Assembly: GCF_002222055.1 (NCBI RefSeq)
Contig: NZ_MUGS01000062.1
Coordinates: forward strand, 107,224-171,223
DNA: 64,000 nucleotides
Origin: Flavobacterium araucananum
Lineage (GTDB): Bacteria; Bacteroidota; Bacteroidia; Flavobacteriales; Flavobacteriaceae
Reading direction: 5' to 3'
In this document: piece by piece, positions 50,339 to 62,200 of the stretch
Position numbering within the stretch: position 1 is the stretch's first letter
Layout of the letters: each line of letters begins with the position of its first letter
Position numbers and translations under genes: made by a program
Notes under the pieces: generated by a model
What the model saw: the letters and a program-made list of their open reading frames with translations, nothing else
The model's database searches: none
What the model was told of the DNA's origin: nothing

Positions 50339-52273
50339 CTATTTCTGAATAATGATAAAGTCTGAACGTCTGTTCAATAAATGTTCTGCCTCTGTACATT
50401 TTACTCCGTTTTTACATTTATTTATTAATCGGGTTTCGCCGTAACCTATTGCGCTTTCTATTCTTGAAGCGTCGATACCCTGGGAAACGATATAATCCCG
50501 TGTCGATTTGGCTCTGTTATCAGAAAGTTTCAGGTTATACGAATCTTTTCCCCGAGAATCTGTATGCGATTCTATTTTGATACGAATATTAGGAAATTTT
50601 CGCATGATAAAAACTACTTTGGCCAATTCATCGACCGCCAAAGGTGTAATATCGTATTTGTCATAATCAAAATAAATTGGGTTAACAGCTACTTTTTCTA
50701 CTCCTTGTTTTTTTACTACTAAGTCATCATAATTGCTCAACTCAAAATTAACGTTGGTAATTTCGCCTTCATTTTCTTTTGTGGTTTCAACTGTTTTTTC
50801 GTCGCTGCTATAGTTTGTTTTTGTAGCTACTAATCGAACTGTTTTATTACAAGGAACTGTCACGGCATAATTACCCTCGTAGTTGGTTTTTGTTTCTGCC
50901 AAAATCTCGTTGTACGAATTGTAAGCAACAATAGTAACATCTGTAATTGGCAATTTTGATTTTCTATCGGTTGCTTTACCAGATATGTTCTGGTTGCAAA
51001 CCGGTTCTCCTTTTACAAAAGAATAAATATCATCGTCTCCTTTACCTTCTGCCCTGTTTGAAGAAACATAACCATAACTTCCACTTTTGTCGATTATAAA
51101 AGTAAAATCGTCTTTATTACTGTTTATTGGCGTTCCAAGATTTCTTGGTGTAGAAAAACTTCCGTCTGGCAAAAATTTACTTTCGTATACATCCAGATCT
51201 CCTAAGCCATAATGTCCGTCTGAAGAGAAATATAGGATTCCGTTACGAAAAAATGGAAAAAGATCATTACCAATTGTATTGATTTGTGGTCCTAAATTTT
51301 TAGGAGAACTCATCGTGCCATCAGCTTCAATTTTTACCACATACAAATCTGTTTCACCGTAACCACCAGGCATATCTGAGGCAAAAAACAACCATTGTCC
51401 GTCATCGCTTAAACAAGGATGCCCTACAGAATAATCGTCATTATCGAATAAAACTTTTTCTGGATTTTCGACTTTTCCATTGACAATTGATCCTTTTAGG
51501 ATTTGAAAATTATTGACTTTATTTTCATCAATTACCAGCCTCTTTTTTTTAATGATATTCGAAGCATAATAAATTGTTTTTCCGCTGGCATCAAAACTTG
51601 CCGTTGCTTCATGATATTTGGTCATAACATTGGGCATAAACAGGCTTTCGTTAAACAAACTTCCATCTGCAGGATTTCTTTCTGCTACATACAGATTCAG
51701 AAAAGGCTGGTTGTTCCAGGTATACAGTTTATCACTAAAATTTGTTGTATCTCTTGCTGATGTAAATACAATCCGGTCCTGATAGAAAGTGGCTCCAAAA
51801 TCTGATTTACTGGTATTAATATCTAAATTTTTTATTTGATAAAGAGACTTTGCTTTCGATAAACTATCCAATTGCTTTTTTTGAGCAACATAGTGATTGA
51901 TCTCTTTTTGATCTCCTTTTTTGTTTAGATACTCTTTTGTTATTTTATCAGCATTATTGTAATCCATAACTGCTTTCATAGACTGAATGTAACGCAGGTA
52001 ATAGATATCTGTTAGATTATTGCCCTGAGCTTCATACAATCTTTTGTACCATTTAAGAGCATTCTTTGCATCTGAAATAAAATAATACGAGTCTGCAGCA
52101 TTTTTTAATGTTTGTGTTGATGGATTCTCTATATTTTGCAAACACTCTTCGTAGGCTTTAGAAGCATCGGCATAAGAGTAATTTTTAAAGAGAGCATCGG
52201 CCTTTTTTAAATTAGTCTGAGCAAAACTAAACGCAAAACTCAATACTAAACTAAGGATATATAATTTTTTCAT
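50339..52273 (-). CDS. OmpA-family envelope protein with TPR, PD40 and peptidoglycan-binding domains
   Basis: A 644-residue exported protein (signal peptide MKKLYILSLVLSFAFSFA). In order: TPR-like repeats (about 20-135), WD40/PD40-type beta-propeller repeats (about 155-415), a carboxypeptidase-regulatory beta domain (about 425-510), and an OmpA domain at 530-640 (YFDYDKYDITPLA, ESHTDSRGKDSYN, LSDNRAKSTRDY) that binds peptidoglycan. This set is typical of proteins encoded beside PorP/SprF and T9SS adhesins, such as PorE. It probably anchors the export or adhesin complex to the cell wall. It is the third gene of the minus-strand cassette. Confidence 0.92.
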   Translation of the reverse strand: MKKLYILSLVLSFAFSFAQTNLKKADALFKNYSYADASKAYEECLQNIENPSTQTLKNAADSYYFISDAKNALKWYKRLYEAQGNNLTDIYYLRYIQSMKAVMDYNNADKITKEYLNKKGDQKEINHYVAQKKQLDSLSKAKSLYQIKNLDINTSKSDFGATFYQDRIVFTSARDTTNFSDKLYTWNNQPFLNLYVAERNPADGSLFNESLFMPNVMTKYHEATASFDASGKTIYYASNIIKKKRLVIDENKVNNFQILKGSIVNGKVENPEKVLFDNDDYSVGHPCLSDDGQWLFFASDMPGGYGETDLYVVKIEADGTMSSPKNLGPQINTIGNDLFPFFRNGILYFSSDGHYGLGDLDVYESKFLPDGSFSTPRNLGTPINSNKDDFTFIIDKSGSYGYVSSNRAEGKGDDDIYSFVKGEPVCNQNISGKATDRKSKLPITDVTIVAYNSYNEILAETKTNYEGNYAVTVPCNKTVRLVATKTNYSSDEKTVETTKENEGEITNVNFELSNYDDLVVKKQGVEKVAVNPIYFDYDKYDITPLAVDELAKVVFIMRKFPNIRIKIESHTDSRGKDSYNLKLSDNRAKSTRDYIVSQGIDASRIESAIGYGETRLINKCKNGVKCTEAEHLLNRRSDFIIIQK

Positions 52274-52284
52274 AAGTTTTATAT

Positions 52285-53217
52285 TTAGAAGAATCGAGGA
52301 GATTTAATTTTACTTTGGTTTTTAGTAAATTGATAACGCAAGATGATTTCGTGTGTTCCATCGTTGTATTTATTCAAATCACTTACGGTATAATCAAAAG
52401 CATATCCAACATAAAAACTTTTGGATATTTGAAAACCTGCCAATATACTCACAGAATCATCTGTTCGATAGGATCCACCAATTACAAATTTCTCTGCAAT
52501 CATAAAATTTGCCGATATATCTGCCGTAAGTGGTGCTCCGCTTACTGCTTTTACTAAAAATGCCGGCTTAAACTTTAAATTTGGATTCAGATCAAACACA
52601 TAACCTCCCATAAAATAATAATGTAAACGATCGTAGTTTATCGATTCCTGAACATCATCATAATAATCACTTTGGATAAAACTTGGGATCGAGGCTCCTA
52701 AATACCATTTGTCTGTGTAATAGTAAATCCCTGCTCCCACGGCTAATTTCATCTGATTATCAATATTCTGATTCAGCAAAACATCATTATTATTGTAGTA
52801 TCTCCCTTTTGTCCAGTCAATGTTGAGCATTCGCATACCGGCTTTAAGACCAAACGCGAGTCTTTTTTCATATCCAAGCGGAATTGAATAAGCGAAGTTT
52901 CCGTCAAGATACAATTCGTTCGACGGACCAATTTTGTCGTTTACGACGCTTAATCCCAGACCAATATTCTCGTTTAAAAGCGGTGAATGAACAGAAAACG
53001 ATTGTGTCTCCGGTGCTCCGGAAATTCCAACCCATTGAGAACGGTGCAAAAGTGTTGCTTCTAATGATCCCGTAGATCCAGCATAAGCTGGATTTACGGA
53101 CATTGTGTTGTACATGTATTGGGTGTACTCCGGATCTTGTTGTGCACTGGCACAAAATGTAATTAAAGAACATATTAAAATAAAATACGTTTCTAATGAT
53201 TTTATATATAGTTTCAT
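52285..53217 (-). CDS. PorP/SprF-family type IX secretion membrane protein
   Basis: A 310-residue outer-membrane barrel with a signal peptide ending CASA. The opening QQDPEYTQYMYNTMSVNPAYAGS is the PorP/SprF signature, as is GYAFDYTVSDL near the C-terminus. Members help export or attach one partner adhesin carrying a type B sorting domain, usually the adjacent gene. Here that is the giant protein at 53264-62953. It lies 47 bases downstream of that gene and 12 bases upstream of the OmpA-like gene. Confidence 0.95.
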   Translation of the reverse strand: MKLYIKSLETYFILICSLITFCASAQQDPEYTQYMYNTMSVNPAYAGSTGSLEATLLHRSQWVGISGAPETQSFSVHSPLLNENIGLGLSVVNDKIGPSNELYLDGNFAYSIPLGYEKRLAFGLKAGMRMLNIDWTKGRYYNNNDVLLNQNIDNQMKLAVGAGIYYYTDKWYLGASIPSFIQSDYYDDVQESINYDRLHYYFMGGYVFDLNPNLKFKPAFLVKAVSGAPLTADISANFMIAEKFVIGGSYRTDDSVSILAGFQISKSFYVGYAFDYTVSDLNKYNDGTHEIILRYQFTKNQSKIKSPRFF

Positions 53218-53263
53218 AACGATACTTATTAAGTTTAATTAATTAGATGATTAATCCGGCTGA

Positions 53264-56200
53264 TTATCTCATGATAGATAACCATCCTTTTCTAGCCGTT
53301 CCATCTCCTATGGTTATCACATAAAAATAAGTACCTGTTGGCAACATATCTCCTCTACTAATAACTCCGGATACATTGGCAGTACCGTCCCAATCATTTT
53401 CATAATGTTGTTTACTATATACTAATGAACCGTATCTGTTATATACTTTCAACTCGTTATTTGGATATGATTCTATACAATCAATTCTGAAAAGATCATT
53501 AGCTCCATCATTATTTGGAGTGAACTCATTGTAAACAGTCAAACAAATTGGTTCAACAGAAGCTGAAGCCGAGTTATTTGACGGATCAACATCTAACGGA
53601 GTCGAAATTTCGACAGTTGCAACATTCAGGTAATTACCGCTTGACAATACTTCTGCCACAATTGTAAGTACAACACTTTGTCCCGCATTTAAGGTTGGAA
53701 TTGTCCAAAGTGATGTTAGCAAATCATACGTTCCTGCTGTTGTACCGGCACTTACCAAATTATATCCGCTTGGTAGTAAATCACTAACTATTGTGTTAAT
53801 AAAGTTTCCTTGTCCAACATTATTCACCGTTACCGTAAATGTTACCTGATCACCAAAATTAGGTGTCGGATTGCTCACTGTGTTGGTTATCGTTAGATCA
53901 GAACAAGTTGCAACAGTAACATTTAGCGTTTTAGTTGTGGTCTCGTTACAGGTATTGGTATACGTAACCGTAACTTTACCCGGTCCTATATCCGACCATG
54001 AAACAGTTACCGATCCATCTGCGTTTCCGCCACCAGAAGTAATTGTACCATTGGTAATTGACCAAACATAATCTGATTTTCCGTTAACAATTGAATAAGT
54101 AATTCCCTGAAAAACACATGGTGTATCATCTGTTGCCGTAATAGGAACTAATGCATCGTTTTCAAAAGAAACTGTTATCGCTAATCTTGTAGCACTTTGG
54201 CAACCATTTGTTGCATTGCTAAGCGCTGCAGCATAGTATGTTGTAGCAGTCAGAGGTGTATTTACAGCCAATGGTGTCCCGCCTGTTGCAGTACTGTACC
54301 AAACTACATTAGTCTCATTAACAAGGATACTTGCTATTGTTGGAACTGCTGATAAACAGAATGTTTGTGTTGGTTTTGGTGTCGTGATGATACCCGGGGT
54401 ATTTACATTAACGACAACTGCCAATCTTACCGGATTTTCGCAACCTGAACCACTAGAGATAACACCGTAATAAGTAGCGGTAGTTAAAGCTGTTGTTGCC
54501 GGTATTGGAGTTCCGCCTGTTGGCGTGCTGTACCAAATAACATTTGATTCGTTTACCTGAATGTTCGCCACCGTGGCTGCGCTTACAGAACAGAAGTTTT
54601 GAGTTGCTGAATCTGTCGTAGGTGTTGGCATTGGATTTACAATGGTAATGGTAACCAGCAAACGAGTAGCACTTTTACATCCTGTTATCGGATTTGTAAT
54701 TTCTCCATAATATGTACCGGAAGTCAATGCAGTTGTTAACGGAATTGCTGTTCCGCCAGAAGGGCTGTTAAACCAACTTACATTACTTTCGTTTACCTGA
54801 ATACTCGCAAATGTTGGAGCACCTGTTGAACAGAAGTTTTGAGCTACATTGTTTGTTGTAGGAGTAACTCCGTTACCAATTGTGATTGTTATTTTCAATC
54901 TAATACTACTTTCACAACCTGTTATTGCATCTTTTAAGGCTGCAAAATAATCTCCGCTTACCAAAGGTGTTGTTGGGGCAAGGGCTGTTCCGCCACTTGA
55001 TGCACTATACCACAACACATTAGTCTGATCTACCTGAATATTGGCAACAGTTGGATTATTTTCTGAACAAAAAGCCTGAGTAAGCAATGTGCTTGTAGGA
55101 GTACCAGGATCTGTTACGCTAATCGCTACTTGTAATCTCTCTACACTTTCGCATCCAGATACCGCATCTTTTAGTACTGCAAAGTATGTTCCGCTTGTCA
55201 ATGCTGTAGTAGACGGGATTACTGTTCCGCCTGTTACAGCGGTGTACCAAACGATATTGGTTTGATTAAACTGAACACTTGCAAAAGTTGGTGCATTTAC
55301 CAAACAGAAGTTTTGTGTGCCTGGTGTTACCAAAGTTGGTGTACCCGGATCGATAAGATTAATCGTTACAGATAATCTGGTAGTGCTTTCGCATCCTGAT
55401 ACCGGATCTTTTATCACCGCAAAGAAAGTTCCGTTTGTCAATGGTGTATTCGATGGTATCAGTATTCCGCCTGTTAAAGCTGTGTACCAAACAATATTAG
55501 TCTGATTAAACTGAACACTTGCAAAGGTTGGCAAGTTTGCCATACAAAAGTTTTGTGTACCTGCTGTTACTAAGGTAGGCGTTCCAGGATCAGATACATT
55601 GATTGTTACGGATAATCTGGTTGCACTCTCGCAATTTGTAGTAGCATCTTTTAAGGCTGCAAAATAGGTTCCGCTTGTCAATGGTGTAGTAGACAAGATT
55701 GCTGTTCCGCCTGTTAATGCGGTATACCAAACAATATTAGTCTGATTGAACTGAACGCTCGCAAAAGTTGGTGCATCGATCAAACAGAAGTTTTGAGTTC
55801 CTGCGGTTACTAATGTTGGTGTACCCGGATCTGTAACGCTTATGGTTACGGATAATCTGGTAGCACTCTCACAATTTGTAGTGGCATCTTTTAAGGCTGC
55901 AAAATACGTTCCGCTTGTCAATGGTGTAGTAGACAAGATTGCTGTTCCGCCTGTTAATGCGGTATACCAAACGATATTAGTCTGATTAAACTGAACGCTT
56001 GCAAAAGTTGGTGCATTTACCAAACAAAAGTTTTGAGTTCCTGCTGTTACCAAAGTTGGTGTTCCGGGATCTGTAACGCTTATGGTTACGGATAATCTGG
56101 TAGCACTCTCACAATTTGTAGTAGCATCTTTTAAGGCTGCAAAATACGTTCCGCTTGTCAATGGTGCAGTAGACAAAATTGCTGTTCCGCCTGTCAAAGC

Positions 56201-59200
56201 GGTGTACCAGACAATATTAGTCTGATTAAACTGAACACTTGCAAAAGTTGGTGCATCTGCCAAACAGAAGTTTTGTGTGCCGGCTGTTACCAAAGTTGGT
56301 GTACCCGGATCTGTAACGCTTATGGTTACGGATAATCTGGTAGCGCTCTCACAATTTGTAGTGGCATCTTTTAAGGCTGCAAAATACGTTCCGCTTGTCA
56401 ATGGTGTAGTAGATAAGATTGCTGTTCCGCCTGTTAACGCGGTATACCAAATAATATTAGTCTGATTGAACTGAACGCTCGCAAAAGTGGGTGCATCGAT
56501 CAAACAGAAGTTTTGTGTGCCTGCTGTTACCAAGGTTGGTGTTCCAGGATCTGTAACGCTTATGGTTACGGATAATCTGGTAGCGCTCTCACAATTTGTA
56601 GTGGCATCTTTTAAGGCTGCAAAATAGGTTCCGCTTGTCAATGGTGTAGTAGACAAAATTGCTGTACCACCTGTTAAGGCTGTATACCAAACGATATTGG
56701 TTTGATTGAACTGAACGCTGGCAAAAGTAGGTGCATCAATCAAACAGAAGTTTTGAGTTCCTGCTGTTACCAAGGTTGGTGTTCCGGGATCTGAAACAAT
56801 TACTGTTACAACAGATCGAACTGAGCTCTCACAACCTGTTGGATCTTTTATAGCTCCATAGTAAGTTCCGTCTACCAATGCAGTTGTAGGATCTAATGCA
56901 GTTCCTCCTGTAGCTGCTGTGTACCAAACTACATTGGCTTCATTTGCCTGAAGATCTGCAACTGTTGGTGCATTTACTAAACAGAAATTCTGAGTATAAA
57001 GTATCGATGTTGGAGTTGCAGGGTCGTTAACCATTACAGTTACAACTTTAAGTTCTCCATTTTTATTAGGACATGTATTATCACTGCTAACAGCTACATA
57101 ATACGAAATAGGACTCATGGCTGTTGTTAAGCCAGAAACTGTTAGAACTCCGGCAGGACTAACGGCATAAGTTACTCCGGCAACTGTACCATTTGTAACA
57201 GGTTGCGTTTTATTGGCATCTAAATACCAAAAGAAAACCGGATTTACCAGACTGCTTGTTGGTGTTAACACCGCATTTGTATCATGACAAATAGAAGCAT
57301 TGTTTACTGTAATATCTGTTGCCAAAGAAGTAGGCAAAATAGTAAATGTTACCTGTTTTCTGTCTGCTGCCAAAGTTTCACAAAATTCATCTGAACTAAC
57401 TCCTACAGAATAAGTATAAGTACCTGGAAGTAAACCGGTAAGTACCAATTTAGGAGTTGTTTCCCCTGCAATTAACTGGCTTGTTGTTCCATCAAAGCTA
57501 TACCAGTGATATACAGGATTTACAAGCACTGGTGTAGCACTCAGGATTGCGTCAAGAGTTACTTTGCCATCTTCGGCACAAATTACAGTACTGTTTCCAC
57601 CGTTTATTGTTACGCTTGCTATGGCACCTGCAGGAGTAGTTGCAGTAACAACCACTGTTACTTCTCCTCTTTCAAGAGCCGGACAACCATAACGAATTGG
57701 TTGAATATAATATTTATAAGTACCTGCAGCCAATGTAGCCGGAAGTGTATACGTTTGACCACTAGCCAGAACATTGCCTCCGGTTGGAGAATCATACCAG
57801 GCATAATTCGCACAAGATTTAGGCGGTACCTGGAGTGTAATAGCAGCTCCCGGACAGACTGTGAGTTTATTGTCGAGATCACCTCCTATAACCTTGGTAT
57901 TAGTTACACGATCAATCGTATGAACTCTAAGTTGATCTAAAACACTCGCAACACCTCCAAAAGTAATTACTACTTTATCATAAGGTTGTGTTTGTGGAGC
58001 AACAATTGTCATTGCCATTGTATCTCCGGAAAGTAGTTTTAAAGTCAATAAACTACTTGTATTTTGTATTGGTGCACCAACAGCAATATTTCCTGAATAA
58101 AGCTGAATAGTGAATCCGGTAAGTAAATTAAGATTTAAAATTGTTCCCGGTTTCGAGATTGTAATTCTTAAACTGTCGCCCACCATAGAAGGTGTTCTAA
58201 AAGTTGTGGTTAGCTCTGCAGCAGCAAGTACTCCTGCCCCGCTAAACATTGTAGCATAAGTAGCAATATCGCCATCGGCAACGTTCCACGGATTAGAAAC
58301 TCCTACCGTAGCTGTCAATGCCCCAACTCCCATATCTTTTACACCAGAGAAAATATCTTCGATATCACCCTGACCACAAGCAATTTGAGTTACTTGTTTT
58401 TTATAGTAAGCATCATATACATTAACATTTTGTGCCACACTCAAAATAGATCCCAACTGAACTCTGATTCCATCAAAATCCTGAAGACCTGAAACATTAG
58501 AAGGAACAAATGTATATTCGAATGAATTTTGACCCGGTAACAAATTTAACAAAGAACCTGATACAGATTGTAAAGTTCCAATATCGATTGGATTGTTAGA
58601 TCCGTCACGTTTTGTACCAATCACCGAGATACTTTGTCCTACTGCAATTAGACTATTTTCTAAACCTAATTTTACTGTTATAGGAGTTCCTTTAGGGATA
58701 GTTGTAGGCCATTGCAAATTTTGCCATGTAGTACCAATACCTAAAAGTCCTAAACCTGTAGTTATTGTCGAGAAAGTACCAGGGTCATTATCTACAGCCA
58801 AAGGTCCGTTTGTAACTGATCCTGTAATAATTGATCCTGATAATTGAGAATTAGCATAAACCCTTTCTAATAAAGAATCACAAGCCGCAGGATCAATCAC
58901 ACTAATCGTTACCGTTTGGCTGGTAGTACAATTTCCGTTACTCGCAATAACTGTGTAAGTAAAAACACCAACAGTATTAAGAGGTCCTGTGCTATTTGAT
59001 GCCAAAACATTTCCTTGAGGATTATACCAGGTAATTGTTCCGTTTGATGTTGCAGTTAAGGCAACCGAAGATCCTACATTTACAGCGATCGAACTTGTCA
59101 CCCCTGTTAATGTTGGCAACGGGTTTATTGTTACCGCTACCGGTAGTTTAACTGACGGACAAGCAACTCCTGTTGTTTGAGCCTGAATATAATACGTACC

Positions 59201-62200
59201 ACTTGCAACAATATTTGCCGCAACCTGATCTGTAATTGGATTATTTGATGCATCAAAGAAAGTATAAGTTGTATTTCCTGAGGTATCAAAATTTGTAATG
59301 GCATCTTTCAGGTTTACTTTTGCACAGCCCGCAAACGGAGTTGTCACTGCCAAAACTGAAGCTGCCGGATAATTGACAACAACTTGTTTTAATGTCCCAT
59401 TAATATTTTCGCAAGTACCGCCGTTAAGTACAGATACATAATAATTGTATGGCGCATTTGCAGCAATAAGACCACTAATAGTAAGTGCTCCCGTTGCAGG
59501 ATCTTTTACGTAAGTTACTCCTGCAAGAGTTCCTGTTGTAATTTCCTGTGTTTTATTTTGATCTGTATAATATTTAAAAGTTGCTCCCGCTAAGGCAGAT
59601 GTTGGAGTCAATACAATACCTCCCGCACAAGTAGCGGTAACCGGGCTTGTAATTGCAATATCTGCCGCTGTTGGTATAGGCAATACTGTAATCGTAACCG
59701 GTTGGCGAACACTATTAATACAAGTACCTGCACGAGTAGCTTCAAGATAATAAGTGGTTGTAGCACTTAACGGACCCGTAGGATTAACTGTTACTAAATT
59801 CCCTCCAGTTGGAGCATCGTACCAGGTAAAAGTTTCTGTACCTGTAGAAGATGCTGTTAGCGTAGTAGTTCCTCCTGCACAAACTGGTGCTGTTGCTCCG
59901 GTTATTGTTGCATTTGGAAATCTGTACGAAGCTTCATAAATATTCAAAGTAGTCAATAAAGTAGCTACTCCGCCTCCAATACGAATTTCAAGTTTATCGA
60001 ATGCCGCTGTCGCAATAAAACTCGCTTTAAATTTATTTCCTGATAATAACTGCAAGCTCAATAAATTATTAGTAAGCAAAAATCTGTCGTTATTATAGGT
60101 TGCTCCATTATAGGTTGCCAAACTTATTCCGCCCCCTAATAATGAAACATCTGCAAGTCCTGCCGGCAATTCTAATTCAACATCGATAATATCTCCTGCC
60201 TGACCTGGTGTAGGAAAAGTTAATTGTTGTTGTATATAGGCACCAGCTGCTGCAACAGGAGTAAAAAGTGTGGCAGCTGTATTTATGTTTCCGTCTACAG
60301 AATCATTTGGATTAGTAGCATTACACAAACCACATAATATAGGATCTTTTGAAGTTACCTGCGCATTTGGCTGCAAACAGCTATTAACTGTATTAATCAC
60401 CATAACAGTAATTACAGCTCTTGTACTACTGGTACAATCTGAAGATAAATCAGTAGCTTCAACATAAAATGTTTTATTTGCTGTTAAAGCCGGACTTGGA
60501 GTATAGGTACTGCTGTTATTTACTAAAAAAGTACCACCTGTAGGAACATCATACCAGGCGTATGAAAATCCTGCGGTAGCTGTAACTGCTAATGTTACCG
60601 TCTGACCAGACTGGATCACTACATTTGAAGATACAGGAACAGGTGCCGCAGGTCGTGGACTTACAGTAACAGTAACCGGTGTACGGGTCGCGCTTAGACA
60701 CGTTCCAATTCCTGCTTCGACATAATAGGTTGTAGTAGCCGTTAAATTGGGTGTTGCATACGATGTACCTGTAAATAATAAAGTCCCGCCTGTAGCTGCA
60801 TCATACCATTGGTAGGTTGTTCCTGCAACAGGCGAATTAACGGTTATTGTTGTTACTGATCCGCTACATAAATTTGTTGGACTTGCAGCAACTGTTGGCG
60901 CTATAGGATTATTTACGGTAACAAGTACAGGGAATCTTTCGCTATTGACACAACCATTGCGGGTAACCTCTACATAATAAGTTGTATTGGCAGTCAAAGG
61001 CAAAGTTGTATAAGCAGCTGTACTACTTAATAAAGTTCCTCCCGTTAAGGCACTGTACCATTTGATCGTTTCTCCCAAAGCTGCACTGGAAACCAAAGCA
61101 GCAGTTTGCCCACTACAAATAGTTGTATTTCCTGAAATTGTTGGCGCTTTGTATCTGTACGTTGCCTGATAAATATCTAAATTAGTTAGCGCAGTTACCA
61201 CACCGCCTAATCTAATTTCGACACGATCAAAATTTGCACCCGCAACGATACTTGCTTTAAACTGATTACCGGATAATACTTGTAAAGTAACCAGAGGATT
61301 ATTGATAAATACCCTGTCACCATTATAAGTTGCACCATTATAAGTTGCTAAGCTCACAGCTCCCAATAAGGACAAATCAGCAATTCCTCCCGGCAATGCA
61401 AGTTGTACATCTACGATATCCCCTGCTTTACCGGGATTATTAAACTGTAAGGTTTGTTGAATCCATCCGTTTAACAAACCTACCGGTAGCGATATTCTGG
61501 CTGCTGTAGCACTATTGCCATCAACAGAATTATTTGGTGTTGTAGAAGAACAAAGTAAACAAAGTCCGTTTTGAGTAGTTTGTTGACTATTAGCTTCCAG
61601 ACATCCACCCAATGCAGCAGGCAAAACCGTTACCGTTACCGGAACTCTGGTTGTACTAACACATCCTCCCGCACTATTGCGTGACTCTACATAATAAGTT
61701 TTGGTTGCTGTTAAAATTGGAGTTGTAAATGTATTTGAATCTCCTAATAATTTAGTTCCTCCTGTAGCCGCATCATACCAATCTAAAGCAACACCTGCCT
61801 CACTTGTTGACGCGGTTAAAGTTGCATTTTGACCTGACAATATCGATACACTTTGTGTTAATACCGTTGCAAGTCCGGGAACTGGAGTAGATGTAACATT
61901 AACGGCAGTTCGTGTTGGTGTTTTACAAGCGCCAATCGAAGCCTCTACATAAAAAGTAGTGACACCTGTTGGTACAGTTGGACTATAGGTATTGCCTGTA
62001 CTTAAAGCAACCCCTCCTGTTGCAACATTGTACCAGGAATAAGTGGTACCCAATACCGGATTTATAACAGATAATGTGGTAGCCTGAGTTGCTCCGCTGG
62101 AACAAATTGATGTTCCGGTAGTGCTAATAGTAGGCAATACAGGCTCTATAACATTTATTGTTACCGGTAATCGCTGATCACTCTCGCACCCTCCAATTCT

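Noticed and set aside
55115..56794. Regularly spaced repeats that could suggest a CRISPR array
   Set aside because: The units are 240 bp, contiguous, in frame and protein-coding, with no unique spacers and no cas genes.
53871..61000. Several plus-strand open frames of 61-144 codons inside the adhesin gene, some nearly identical to each other
   Set aside because: They are antisense shadows of the repeat units, recur with the 240-bp period, and have no promoter or ribosome site of their own.
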